The notes beneath the pieces are model-generated. The model saw only the letters and a program-made list of their open reading frames with translations. It was not told the DNA's origin and did not search any database. Shown here piece by piece: positions 17,399 to 25,701 of a stretch of 64,000 bases of DNA; positions within the stretch are counted from its first letter, which is position 1, and every line of letters starts with the position of its first letter. The stretch is from positions 7,778,501 to 7,842,500 of the forward strand of contig NZ_CP067102.1 in assembly GCF_016616885.1 (NCBI RefSeq). The letters run 5' to 3'. Both the position numbers and the translations under genes were made by a program. The DNA is from Bradyrhizobium diazoefficiens. GTDB taxonomy: Bacteria > Pseudomonadota > Alphaproteobacteria > Rhizobiales > Xanthobacteraceae.

Positions 17399-17410
17399 CA
17401 CCGCGAGAGA

Positions 17411-18409
17411 TCAGCTCAGCGCCACGTTGACTGCCGATTCCGGCAGCTCGGCGTTGAAGCAGCGCTGGTAGAACTCGGCGACCAGGGGACGCTCGAGCTC
17501 ATCGCACTTGTTGAGGAAGGTGACCCGGAACGCGAAACCGATATCGCCAAAAATGTCGGAGTTTTCGGCCCAGGTGATCACCGTGCGCGGGCTCATCACC
17601 GTCGACAGATCGCCGTTGGCGAAGGCGTTGCGGGTGAGATCGGCAAGGCGCACCATCTTGTTGACGATGTCGCGGCCTTCCTGGGTGCGATAGTGCTTGG
17701 CCTTCGCCAGCACGATCTCCACTTCCTCGTCATGGCTGAGATAGTTGAGCGTGGTGACGATCGACCAGCGGTCCATCTGACCCTGGTTGATCTGTTGGGT
17801 GCCGTGATACAGGCCGGAGGTGTCGCCGAGGCCAACGGTATTGGCGGTCGAAAACAGGCGGAACGACGGGTGCGGCTTGATCACCTTGTTCTGATCCAGG
17901 AGCGTCAGGCGTCCCGAGACTTCCAGCACGCGCTGGATCACGAACATCACGTCCGGGCGGCCGGCGTCGTATTCGTCGAACACCAGCGCGACGTTGTTCT
18001 GCAGCGCCCAGGGCAAAATGCCGTCACGGAATTCGGTGACCTGCTTGCCGTCGCGGACCACGATCGAGTCCTTGCCGACGAGGTCGATACGGCTGATGTG
18101 GCTGTCGAGGTTGACGCGCACGCAGGGCCAGTTCAGGCGCGCCGCGACCTGCTCGATATGGGTGGATTTGCCGGTGCCATGATAGCCGGTCACCATCACG
18201 CGGCGGTTGCGGGCGAAGCCGGCGAGAATGGCGAGCGTGGTGGCGCGGTCGAAGCGATAATCGGAATCGACTTCAGGCACGTGAGGATCGACTTCGGAAT
18301 AGGCCGGCACTTCGAGGTCGCTGTCGATCCCGAACACCTGGCGCACCGACACCTTCATGTCGGGCATACCGGAAACTTCCTCAACTTTGGACATGGCGGC
18401 GGTCGTCAT
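17411..18409 (-). CDS. cobS: Cobaltochelatase subunit CobS (AAA+ ATPase)
   Basis: The protein is 332 residues from the ATG at 18409, which has a strong GGAGG site before it. It contains Walker [11 protein letters not shown], Walker B-like [14 protein letters not shown], sensor segment RLFSTANT and [14 protein letters not shown]. It is the ATPase ring of the aerobic cobalt chelatase CobNST, converting hydrogenobyrinic acid diamide into its cobalt form. An ATG six codons further in (MSKVEE) is an alternative start. It is first in the cobS-cobT-esterase unit. Confidence 0.97.
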   Translation of the reverse strand: MTTAAMSKVEEVSGMPDMKVSVRQVFGIDSDLEVPAYSEVDPHVPEVDSDYRFDRATTLAILAGFARNRRVMVTGYHGTGKSTHIEQVAARLNWPCVRVNLDSHISRIDLVGKDSIVVRDGKQVTEFRDGILPWALQNNVALVFDEYDAGRPDVMFVIQRVLEVSGRLTLLDQNKVIKPHPSFRLFSTANTVGLGDTSGLYHGTQQINQGQMDRWSIVTTLNYLSHDEEVEIVLAKAKHYRTQEGRDIVNKMVRLADLTRNAFANGDLSTVMSPRTVITWAENSDIFGDIGFAFRVTFLNKCDELERPLVAEFYQRCFNAELPESAVNVALS

Positions 18410-18703
18410 CAATCCTCCGAGGTCCCGGGCGGTCCCGAAACCAGTTATTTGCACGTTGGCTGCGGCTGGGTGCGGGTGCGAACCTATCAGAGACAACGTT
18501 CCGGCAGAAGCCCGCGAGCCGATCAAAGTTCCGTTGTCTTTTCATTTAGATAGGCAAGGAACGCGATTTTTGGAAGGCTGCCCTGCAAATCTCGCCCGAA
18601 TTTCCAGCGGGACAGGTCGGCTGCCCCGGTGAATGGCACTTTTCCCGCCTCTTCTTACTTATAGGGTCTGAACCCGAATGCCCGCCGCCAACACAGAGAC
18701 GAC

Positions 18704-19360
18704 GTGACGTCCTTCCTTGATCCCCTGATATCCTTCGTCTCGGCCCATGCGTGGCTGGCCTATCTGACCCTGTTCCTGGCAGCGCTTCTCGAAGCCGTCC
18801 CGGTGGTGGGGTCGGTGATCCCGGGCTCGACCATCATCCTGGCGTTGAGCGCGCTGGTCCCGGGCGGCGATCTGAAACTGCAATGGGTGCTGCTGGCAGC
18901 AGCGATCGGCGCGGTGCTGGGCGATGGCTCGGCCTACTGGCTCGGGCACCGGCAGCAGCGCAAGATCCTCAACACCTGGCCGCTGACCAATTATCCGCGC
19001 GTGGTCGAGGAGAGCGAGACCTTCTTCCATCGCTTCGGCACCTGGGCCGTGTTCTTCGCCCGCTTCGTGCCGCCGATCCGCGCCTTCGTGCCTGTCACTG
19101 CCGGCGCGCTCGGCATGGCGCCGGCGAGGTTTTATGCCGTGAACATCCCCGCGATCCTGGTCTGGGCACCGGCCCATGTGCTGCCGGGCGTGCTGGCGGT
19201 ATCGGCCCTGCACGAATATGCCGGACTGCCGCACCACGGGCATCCCTACAAGCACATGTGGATTCTAACTGTGGTCGGCGTGGCGATCGCGGTGGGCGTG
19301 GCGGTCTGGATCTATCGCCGCCGGAACGGCGCCGTCGCGGCGGCGAAGCCGAGGGGTTAG
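18704..19360 (+). CDS. DedA/SNARE-associated family membrane protein
   Basis: The 218-residue protein starts at GTG 18704. It contains the conserved DedA signature: an early LLEAVPVVGSVIPG re-entrant loop, then FFARFVPPIRAFVPVTAGALGMAPARFY and NIPAILVWAP. About four or five membrane segments are visible, and a basic tail follows the last. DedA proteins are inner-membrane proteins now linked to undecaprenyl-phosphate or phospholipid flipping and membrane homeostasis. The 294-base gap between it and cobS shows nothing else recognisable. Confidence 0.9.
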   Translation: MTSFLDPLISFVSAHAWLAYLTLFLAALLEAVPVVGSVIPGSTIILALSALVPGGDLKLQWVLLAAAIGAVLGDGSAYWLGHRQQRKILNTWPLTNYPRVVEESETFFHRFGTWAVFFARFVPPIRAFVPVTAGALGMAPARFYAVNIPAILVWAPAHVLPGVLAVSALHEYAGLPHHGHPYKHMWILTVVGVAIAVGVAVWIYRRRNGAVAAAKPRG

Positions 19361-19382
19361 TCCTTACCCTCCCCCCTCCAGG

Positions 19383-20652
19383 TGTTCAGACCGGGGACAT
19401 GGTGGACGGGTGTTCGGAGACATCGTGGACACTTTCGAGCCTGCCGTCGAGAGGCCGAATATCGACGGTTGCAATTGTCTGGGTTCGGAAGACGACGTCG
19501 AAGAGGCCGTCCTGTGTGGTTGGCCGGAAGGCGATCGCCTTTCCGCGGAAGGCCTTGGGGACTTTGATGGCACGGCCGAGGAAGCTGACGTGACCACCCT
19601 GCTGGACGCGGCGCACGATGTCGCCCGGGGCGTATTCGAAGGGCGCGATGGTCTCGACATAGGCGCGCTGGCTCGGCTGATAGCGGCTGGCCGGGACGGC
19701 CAGCTCGATAGCCTCGTGTGGTCGCTGCGTGTTGTAGACGTTGCGCCAGTGCTCGAAGGCGCGCGCGGCGGCGGCGAGATCGGCGAAGGGCGGAGCGGAC
19801 AGCACTTCGGCCTTGAGGCTGCGGTGGAAGCGTTCGTCCTTGCCCATGGTCTGCGGATGATAGGGCCGCGAATGGCTGATCCTGATGCCAAGCTCGATCA
19901 GCCAGACGCCGAGCGGGGTGAACGGGCTGCCCGGGCCATCGCCCCAGGGCGAACCGTTGTCGGTAATCAGCCTCTCGGGCAGGCCGTAGCGGCGGAATGC
20001 GGTGATGAGTTGCTGCTGGACCGTTTCGGTCTGCTCGTTGGCGCAAGCCGCAAGCACCACGGAAAAGCGCGAGTGATCGTCGAGCACGGTCAGCGGATGA
20101 AGCCGGCCGGCGTGCATGGCCACATGGCCCTTGAAGTCCATCTGCCACAACTCGTTCGGCCGCCCGCGCTCGAAGCGGGTGAAGGGGGCCTGACCACCGC
20201 CGAATGTGCCGAGCTCGATACCATGCCGCTTCAGGATGGCCGTCACCGTGGAGGGCGCCGGAACTTCATCGTGGCCGAGATCCTTCAGCCGCCTGGCAAT
20301 CTTGCGGCCGCCCCAGGCCGGATGCTCCGTGCGGACCGAAAGCACCGCATCCTCTGTCGCCGCAACGCTGCGCAGCGGCGAATGCTGCGGCCGCCGCGAC
20401 TGCTCCTGAAGCCCCGTCGTCCCGCTTGTCCGCCAACGCTCCAACCACTTGTAGCCCGTCGTCGGACTGATCCCGAACCGACGGCACAATTGCCGAACGT
20501 TGGCTCCCTCTGCCGAGGCCAACATCACAAACTCCAATCTCGCGTCCATCCGAGACACCTCGCGGAACGGCATCCGACAGCCTCCTTGATTCGCTGTCGA
20601 AAGTGTCCACGATGTCTCCGAACACCCGTCCACCATGTCCCCGGTCTGAACA
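19383..20652 (-). mobile_element. Intact IS481-family insertion sequence (1270 bp)
   Basis: The element is bounded by perfect 56-bp terminal inverted repeats (19383-19438 and 20597-20652) starting TGTTCAGACC. Each end contains two related subunits, TGTTC...GACATGGTGGAC and TGTTC...GACATCGTGGAC, probably a doubled transposase site. The 5-base direct repeat CCAGG flanks it (19378-19382 and 20653-20657). It carries one intact transposase gene. It landed in a CTTACCCTCC...GAGGGTAAG palindrome between the DedA gene and the citrate synthase gene. Perfect ends and an intact gene suggest a recent, possibly active insertion. Confidence 0.93.
19386..20573 (-). CDS. IS481 family transposase
   Basis: The protein is 395 residues from the ATG at 20573, preceded by AAGGAGG; the frame extends into the terminal repeat, but this start is much better. 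An N-terminal HTH (VRQLCRRFGISPTTGYKWL) binds the ends. The DDE catalytic core has MDFKGH, LITDNGSPWG and KDERFHRSL. A C-terminal beta-rich domain follows. The stop codon lies within the left terminal repeat. This is a complete IS481-type enzyme with no frameshift. Confidence 0.95.
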   Translation of the reverse strand: MPFREVSRMDARLEFVMLASAEGANVRQLCRRFGISPTTGYKWLERWRTSGTTGLQEQSRRPQHSPLRSVAATEDAVLSVRTEHPAWGGRKIARRLKDLGHDEVPAPSTVTAILKRHGIELGTFGGGQAPFTRFERGRPNELWQMDFKGHVAMHAGRLHPLTVLDDHSRFSVVLAACANEQTETVQQQLITAFRRYGLPERLITDNGSPWGDGPGSPFTPLGVWLIELGIRISHSRPYHPQTMGKDERFHRSLKAEVLSAPPFADLAAAARAFEHWRNVYNTQRPHEAIELAVPASRYQPSQRAYVETIAPFEYAPGDIVRRVQQGGHVSFLGRAIKVPKAFRGKAIAFRPTTQDGLFDVVFRTQTIATVDIRPLDGRLESVHDVSEHPSTMSPV

Positions 20653-20675
20653 CCAGGCGAGGGTAAGAGCGCTGC

Positions 20676-21890
20676 TTATTCGTGCGTCCGCCGTCCCGGC
20701 GCCGGTCCCACATACCTTGCCCGCGGCCTGATCAGCTTGCCGAACTGCAATTGCTCGCTGGCATGCGCGATCCAGCCGACACTGCGGGCCATCGCGAACA
20801 GCGCGAGCTCGCTGCCTCCCGGCAGGCGCAGCGCGTGCACCAGCACGGCGAGCACATAGTCGATATTGACGAACTCTCCGGTCGCCTCCGCAATCCGCTC
20901 CGGCACTTCTTTCGTGAATTTGCGCGGCGCGCCGGCGCGCGCCAAGGCATTCAGCAGCGATTGCGCACGGGGATCGCCGCGCTTGTAGACACCGTGGCCA
21001 AAGCCCGGGAAACGCTCGCCGAGCGCAACGCGCTCGCGCACCATCGGCTCGACGTCGCGGTCGACCAGAGTCTTGACGAGCTGCGAGGCCAGCACGCCGG
21101 CGCCGCCATGCTTCGGGCCTTTCAGCGCGGCGAGGCCGGCGATGACCGAGTCATAAAGATTGAGCCCGGTCGAGGCCGCGCACCGCGCGGTGAAGGTCGA
21201 GGCATTCAGTTCATGATCCGCCAGCAGCACCAGTGCGCGGCGGATGAGATCGGGCGCGTGCTTGTTGTCGGGGGCCCAGGCGCGCGCGATCTGCTGATGC
21301 AGCGGCTCGGCTGACGGCTCGGCATTGAGCATGGTCGCGACCAGCAGGCGGACGATGCGCGCCCCGACCAGCGCGCGGCCATCGGGCGCGCGGGTGAAGG
21401 CGCGGGGATCGGCGCTCGCTGCAAGCGCGAGCACCGCGATGGCGCGATCGATCGGAGCTGCGCGGCGCGCGGCTTCCGCAATCGCGCGCATCTCGTCGGA
21501 CATCGCAGGCTGATTGTCCGGCGCAAAGGGATCGACGTCGGAGACGTCCCAGAGCAGCGTTGCAGTGTGCTCCAGCGTGTCGTTCTCGGCGAGATCAATG
21601 CAGTTGACGCCGCGGTAGATCGCGCCCTCCTCGGTGATGGTCGAGATCTCCGTGTCCATGACAGGCAGATCGGCATCGAAGCTGCGCAGGCCGCGCGGCT
21701 CCGGCGACGGTACCCGGCGCTCCTTCAGGGCGCGGACGTCCTCGGCGCGATAGCGATTTTTGCGCGAATCCGGGGTCGGCTCGGAGTGGATCAGGCCGCG
21801 GCTGACATAGGCGTAGAGCGAGGCCGGCGAGATCGCGAGCTCGGCCGCGGCTTCGCGCGCAGACAGGTAGAGCCTTTCAGAATTTTTCAT
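20676..21890 (-). CDS. Citrate synthase family protein with N-terminal HTH domain
   Basis: The protein is 404 residues from the ATG at 21890; a TTG at 21908 would lie inside the palindromes. Residues ~6-60 (LYLSAREAAAELAISPASLY ... YRAEDVRALKERR) form a MerR/excisionase-like winged helix-turn-helix. The rest is citrate-synthase fold: DHELNASTFTARCAAST, GPKHGGAG, GFGHGVYKRGDPRA and NIDYVLAVL. Where citrate synthases read GFGHRVY, this protein has Gly instead of Arg, so catalysis may be altered. Divergence from a second citrate synthase gene across palindromes suggests it could be a metabolite-sensing regulator as well as, or instead of, an enzyme. Confidence 0.88.
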   Translation of the reverse strand: MKNSERLYLSAREAAAELAISPASLYAYVSRGLIHSEPTPDSRKNRYRAEDVRALKERRVPSPEPRGLRSFDADLPVMDTEISTITEEGAIYRGVNCIDLAENDTLEHTATLLWDVSDVDPFAPDNQPAMSDEMRAIAEAARRAAPIDRAIAVLALAASADPRAFTRAPDGRALVGARIVRLLVATMLNAEPSAEPLHQQIARAWAPDNKHAPDLIRRALVLLADHELNASTFTARCAASTGLNLYDSVIAGLAALKGPKHGGAGVLASQLVKTLVDRDVEPMVRERVALGERFPGFGHGVYKRGDPRAQSLLNALARAGAPRKFTKEVPERIAEATGEFVNIDYVLAVLVHALRLPGGSELALFAMARSVGWIAHASEQLQFGKLIRPRARYVGPAPGRRTHE

Positions 21891-21891
21891 A

Positions 21892-21921
21892 TTGATTAAT
21901 GTAATCAAGATTGATCAATCT
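21892..21921. promoter_or_regulatory. Palindromic operator candidates in divergent promoter
   Basis: TTGATTA-ATG-TAATCAA (21892-21908) is a perfect 7-3-7 inverted repeat. It is followed at once by the perfect 14-base palindrome AGATTGATCAATCT (21908-21921). TTGAT half-sites recur. The stretch lies between the two citrate-synthase-family genes, immediately before the HTH-fusion gene. It is a natural binding site for that protein's own HTH domain. Confidence 0.6.
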
Positions 21922-21971
21922 GTCGAGAGGCCCGATTTTTCTCCTAGTGCAGTGCCAAGGAGATTTGAGCC

Positions 21972-23066
21972 ATGAACATCCACCTCACCAAAAGCCAGAT
22001 CGGGCTGGACGGCGTTCCCGCGGCCGAGACCGTGCTGAGCCATGTCGACGGCGAGCGCGGCGAGCTCATTATCGCCGGCGAGCATGTCGGCACCCTCGCC
22101 GCCAAATCGAGCTTTGAGGGCGTCACCGCCCGGCTCTGGAACGGCGCGAGCCAAGCCACCCTCACCGAAGCCAATGTCCGGTCGAGCCTGGGCGCGGCGC
22201 GCGAACGCGCCTTCGCGCGGCTCTCCGAGCTGCTGCCGGCGACCCGGAGCATGGGCATCATCGACGGATTTCGCGCCGCGGTCGCGGGCCTGCGCGCCGA
22301 GCACGGGCTGGAACACGAAGCGACCATCGTCGGCGCGTTTCCGGTCATCGCAGGTGCCCTGGTCCGGCGCGCAAAAGGGCTCGATTCGGTCGCTCCGGAT
22401 CCGACTGCGAGCCATGCCGCCGATACGCTGCGCATGCTGCATGGACGCGCGCCCGCCGCGCGCGAGGTCACTGCGTTAGATGCCTATCTCGTCACCGCCA
22501 GTGACCACGGCATGAACGCCTCGACCTTTACCGCGCGCGTGGTGGCTTCGACGCAGGCCGATCTGTTCGCCGCCGTCACCGCGGGCTATTGCGCGCTGAC
22601 CGGACCGCTGCATGGCGGCGCGCCGGAGCCGGTGCTGGAAATGCTGGACGCGATCGGCTCGCGCGAACGGATCCAGCCCTGGGTGGATGCGGCGCTGGCG
22701 CGCGGCGAGCGGATGATGGGCTTCGGCCATCGTGTCTATCGCGTGCGCGATCCGCGCGCCGACGTGCTCAAGACCGCAGTCGAGGCGCTCGCCTCCAACG
22801 GCACCGACCTGCCATTTGCCGGCGAGGTCGAGGCCTATATCCGCGCCGCGCTGCGCAAGAAGAATCCGGAGCGGCCGCTGGAAACCAATGTCGAGTTCTT
22901 CACCGCGATCCTGCTCGATGCGCTGGCGATTCCGAGGCAGGCGTTCACGCCGATCTTCGCGGTGGCACGCGCAGCAGGCTGGACAGCGCATGCGCGCGAG
23001 CAGCAGCGGACGGGACGGTTGATCCGGCCGAGCTCGTCGTATGTGGGGGCGATGCCGGAGGGGTGA
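21972..23066 (+). CDS. Citrate synthase/2-methylcitrate synthase family protein
   Basis: The 364-residue protein has CCAAGGAG before the ATG. It carries SDHGMNASTFTAR (His179), GPLHGGAPE, GFGHRVYRVRDPRA (His253) and NVEFFTAILLDAL. The expected catalytic aspartate of citrate synthases (NVDF) is Glu308 here, which may be a family variant or a change in activity. Citrate synthase condenses acetyl-CoA (or propionyl-CoA) with oxaloacetate. The main TCA-cycle enzyme is normally longer and elsewhere, so this is likely a secondary paralogue. It is divergent from the HTH-fused paralogue and probably controlled by it. Confidence 0.88.
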   Translation: MNIHLTKSQIGLDGVPAAETVLSHVDGERGELIIAGEHVGTLAAKSSFEGVTARLWNGASQATLTEANVRSSLGAARERAFARLSELLPATRSMGIIDGFRAAVAGLRAEHGLEHEATIVGAFPVIAGALVRRAKGLDSVAPDPTASHAADTLRMLHGRAPAAREVTALDAYLVTASDHGMNASTFTARVVASTQADLFAAVTAGYCALTGPLHGGAPEPVLEMLDAIGSRERIQPWVDAALARGERMMGFGHRVYRVRDPRADVLKTAVEALASNGTDLPFAGEVEAYIRAALRKKNPERPLETNVEFFTAILLDALAIPRQAFTPIFAVARAAGWTAHAREQQRTGRLIRPSSSYVGAMPEG

Positions 23067-23100
23067 GGCGTAGCGGGGATGTCGCCGCGATTCCGAAATC

Positions 23101-23192
23101 GTAGGGTGGGCAAAGGCGCGCTTGCGCCGTGCCCACCATCGATCCGAAACTGCAACAGAAGTGGTGGGCACGCTTCGCTTTGCCCACCCTAC
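23101..23192. repeat. Dispersed palindromic repeat
   Basis: GTAGGGTGGGCAAAG at the left mirrors CTTTGCCCACCCTAC at the right, with inner GTGCCCACC and GGTGGGCAC arms. It is a standard intergenic palindrome, positioned between the convergent citrate synthase and J-domain genes. Confidence 0.75.
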
Positions 23193-23245
23193 GATACAGT
23201 TGTCCCGGCGAAGACAGGGACGACACCAGAGAATGCCGCGAGGCC

Positions 23246-23881
23246 TTACGCCTCTCGCACCACGGTCTTCAGATAATTATACGCCTTGATGATCTCGATC
23301 AGGCGATCTTCGGTCGAGCGGTCGCCGCCATTGGTGTCGGGGTGGTGCTGCTTCGCCAGGGCCTTGTACTTGGCCTTGACGTCGGCGAGCGTGGCGTCGG
23401 GGCCGAGGCCCATGACCTGGAGCGCCTTGCGCTCGGCGTTCATGATCTTGCGCGTCTCGGCCTTGGGCTGGGCGTCCGGGCCCTTCCGCCAGCCGGTGCG
23501 GCCGTTGAGCTCCTGGAACATGCTGAAGGGATCGAAGGCGCCGTCGATCCCGGCTTCCGCGCCCTTCTTGACGCCGCCATTGGCGCCCATCTTCCAGGTC
23601 GGACGGTGGCCGGTCAGAGCATCCTTCTGATAGCGCGCGACGGCGTCGGCATTCATGCCGGAGAAGAAATTGTAATTCTGATTGTACTCGCGGACGTGGT
23701 CCAGGCAGAAGTGCCAGTACTCGCGCTGGTTATCGCGTCCCTTCGGCGCGCGGTGCGCGCCCTTGTTCTGGCACCCGGTCCATTCGCAGGCGACCACGGT
23801 ATCGCGCGGCTTCACCTCGGGCTGCTTGCCCCGCGGCTTCACGCGGATGGAGTCGAAGAACTTTGATGAATCGATCGGCAT
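23246..23881 (-). CDS. J-domain (DnaJ-like) cochaperone protein
   Basis: In this 211-residue protein the J domain is at the C-terminus (about 148-211), with helix II, the invariant HPD inside KQHHPDTNGGD, and a following EDRLIEIIKAYNYLK helix. The N-terminal part has CEWTGCQNKGAHRAPKG and a conserved WHFCLDHVREYNQNYNFF segment with Cys and His residues that could bind a metal. J-domain proteins stimulate the ATPase of DnaK; the client of this one is unknown. It is divergent from bolA with about 155 bases between. Confidence 0.9.
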   Translation of the reverse strand: MPIDSSKFFDSIRVKPRGKQPEVKPRDTVVACEWTGCQNKGAHRAPKGRDNQREYWHFCLDHVREYNQNYNFFSGMNADAVARYQKDALTGHRPTWKMGANGGVKKGAEAGIDGAFDPFSMFQELNGRTGWRKGPDAQPKAETRKIMNAERKALQVMGLGPDATLADVKAKYKALAKQHHPDTNGGDRSTEDRLIEIIKAYNYLKTVVREA

Positions 23882-24037
23882 GGCTGACTTTGACTACGCA
23901 ATGCAAAAACCTTCAAGTCTTGACATTGCAATTAGCTTGAAACCCGTCGCCGAAGTTTCACTTCGGCGGTTTTAGGACGGCCGCCAGAGGCAGCCTATGG
24001 TGTTGACGGAGTGCGATCGCGGACTTTAATGGCAGTC

Positions 24038-24307
24038 ATGGTTATGAAAGACACTATCAGCAACAAGTTGCAGGAAGCTTTCACGCCGGAAAGCCTGCAA
24101 GTCGTCGACGAGTCGCACTTGCATGAGGGCCATTCCGGCCATCGGCCGAGCGGCGAGACGCACTTCCTCGTTTATATCGTATCTCAAGCCTTCAAAGGGA
24201 AGAGCCGGGTCGACCGTCACCGCATGATAAATGCGGCGCTGGCCGCGGAACTCTCGGGTAGCGTGCATGCGCTGGCAATCCACGCGCAGGCGCCGGGGGA
24301 AGGCTGA
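24038..24307 (+). CDS. bolA: BolA family protein
   Basis: The protein is about 89 residues. Starts at 24029, 24038 and 24044 are in frame and none has a clear ribosome binding site; 24038 (MVMKDTISNKLQEAF) best matches family length. It contains the class-II KH-like fold with DESHLHEGHSGH and THFLVYIVS, then the nucleotide-binding-like FKGKSRVDRHRMINAAL. BolA proteins bind monothiol glutaredoxins and iron-sulfur clusters and influence morphology and stress responses. The J-domain gene lies divergently, an arrangement common in Rhizobiales. Confidence 0.93.
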   Translation: MVMKDTISNKLQEAFTPESLQVVDESHLHEGHSGHRPSGETHFLVYIVSQAFKGKSRVDRHRMINAALAAELSGSVHALAIHAQAPGEG

Positions 24308-24312
24308 TCTCG

Positions 24313-24351
24313 CTTACCCTCCCCTGGAGGGTCCCTCCAGGGGAGGGTAAG
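24313..24351. repeat. Perfect 39-base palindrome between convergent genes
   Basis: CTTACCCTCCCCTGGAGGG, a single T, then the exact reverse complement. A 19-bp perfect stem with a one-base centre sits between bolA and the CorC-type gene, five bases after the bolA stop. It may end transcription from both sides. A related sequence at 19363/20658 has been split by the IS481 element, and a partial copy is at about 12454. Confidence 0.85.
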
Positions 24352-24354
24352 AAA

Positions 24355-25659
24355 TCAAAACGACTTCCCGGCCCGGCGCGGCTTGGCCTCTTCCAGCTCC
24401 GCGTCGCGTGGCACCGGTGAAATACGGAGCGCGGTGATCCGGTTGCGTTCGCGGCGGAGGACGCGGAAGCGGAAGCCGTGGAACGTAAAGCTTTGGCCGC
24501 GGTCGGGGATGGACCGCGCCTCGTGAATGACGAGGCCGGCAACCGTGGTCGCCTCTTCGTCGGGCAGGCGCCAGTCCATGGCGCGGTTGAGGTCACGGAT
24601 CGGCACCGAGCCGTCGACCACGACGGAGCCGTCCGGCTGGGCGCGCACGCCGGCGACCACGACGTCGTGCTCGTCGGAGATGTCGCCGACAATCTCTTCC
24701 AGAATGTCTTCCAGCGTCACGAGACCTTCGACTTCGCCGTACTCGTCGACGACGAGCGCGAAATGGGTCTTGCGGCGTCGGAACGCCTTGAGCTGCTCTG
24801 ACACGGGCCGCATCTCCGGCACGAACCAGGGCGGCAGCGCGATGGTGGAGACGTCGATCCGCGAGGTGTCGCCGTCAGAGGCACGGATGGCGCGCAAGAG
24901 ATCCTTGGCATGGAGCACGCCGATGATGTTTTCGGGCTTCTCGCGCCACAGCGGAATGCGGGTATATTCGGTCGCCAGCACCTCGCGCACCAGCTCCTCG
25001 GGCGGCAGGTCGGCGTTGATCATCATCATCTCGGTGCGATGGATCATGACGTCGGAGACCTGGAGCTCGCGGAGATCAAGTAGGCCGCCGAGCATGTCGC
25101 GGTCCTGCTTCTCGAACTTGCCCTCGTGATGCAGCAGGTCGACCGCGCCGCGCAGGCGCTCGGTCGGCGACAGGATCGCCTGGTGCTCGCCGGCCAGGCC
25201 GAACAGGCGCAGTAGCAGGCGCACGATGATTTCCACGATCCGCAGCAGCGGCCCCAGCACGTACATCGTGATCCGCATCGGGCGTGCGACCGCCAGCGCC
25301 ATGCGGTCGGGCGCGTTGATGGCAATGGTCTTGGGCAGGACTTCCGCGAAAATCACCACCAGCGCGGTCATCACGCCGGTGGCATAGAGCACGCCGACAT
25401 CGCCGAACCAGGCGGTGAAGATGCTGGTGGCCAGCGCCGACGCGCTGATGTTGGCGATGTTGTTGCCGAGCAGCAGCGCGCCGATCAGGCGCTCGCGCAT
25501 GTCGAGCAGTTGCGAGACCACGTCGGCGTCGCGGTTACCCTGCTTGGAGAGCCGCAGCATGCTGGCGCGCGAGGCGCCGGTCAGCGCGGTCTCGCTCGCG
25601 GCGAAGAAGCCGGAGACGAGCAGGCAGATAATGACGATGGTGAAGCCGAGCCAGTCCAT
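24355..25659 (-). CDS. CNNM/CorC (HlyC) family transporter-like protein with CBS pair
   Basis: The 434-residue protein has an N-terminal DUF21/CNNM domain (about 1-180) with four hydrophobic segments, including CLLVSGFFAASETALTGAS and a GNNIANI motif. A CBS pair (about 205-330) contains DVMIHRTEM, and a C-terminal CorC_HlyC domain (about 345-425) follows. The family is linked to Mg2+/Co2+ efflux or resistance in the inner membrane. The old name hemolysin is misleading. It follows aroB by 42 bases on the same strand and is likely part of the aroK-aroB unit. Confidence 0.93.
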   Translation of the reverse strand: MDWLGFTIVIICLLVSGFFAASETALTGASRASMLRLSKQGNRDADVVSQLLDMRERLIGALLLGNNIANISASALATSIFTAWFGDVGVLYATGVMTALVVIFAEVLPKTIAINAPDRMALAVARPMRITMYVLGPLLRIVEIIVRLLLRLFGLAGEHQAILSPTERLRGAVDLLHHEGKFEKQDRDMLGGLLDLRELQVSDVMIHRTEMMMINADLPPEELVREVLATEYTRIPLWREKPENIIGVLHAKDLLRAIRASDGDTSRIDVSTIALPPWFVPEMRPVSEQLKAFRRRKTHFALVVDEYGEVEGLVTLEDILEEIVGDISDEHDVVVAGVRAQPDGSVVVDGSVPIRDLNRAMDWRLPDEEATTVAGLVIHEARSIPDRGQSFTFHGFRFRVLRRERNRITALRISPVPRDAELEEAKPRRAGKSF

Positions 25660-25701
25660 GAACCACTCTGGTTTCTTGTTTTAGCGCCGTTCAGCCGCGT
25701 C

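Noticed and set aside
15257..18553. Very long plus-strand open frame (1098 codons)
   Set aside because: It lies antisense to cobT and cobS, which are clear by motif. Its product is low-complexity His/Arg/Leu sequence, a usual shadow of GC-rich coding DNA.
18410..18703. Cobalamin riboswitch before cobS
   Set aside because: No B12-box-like sequence or large conserved structure was found in the gap.
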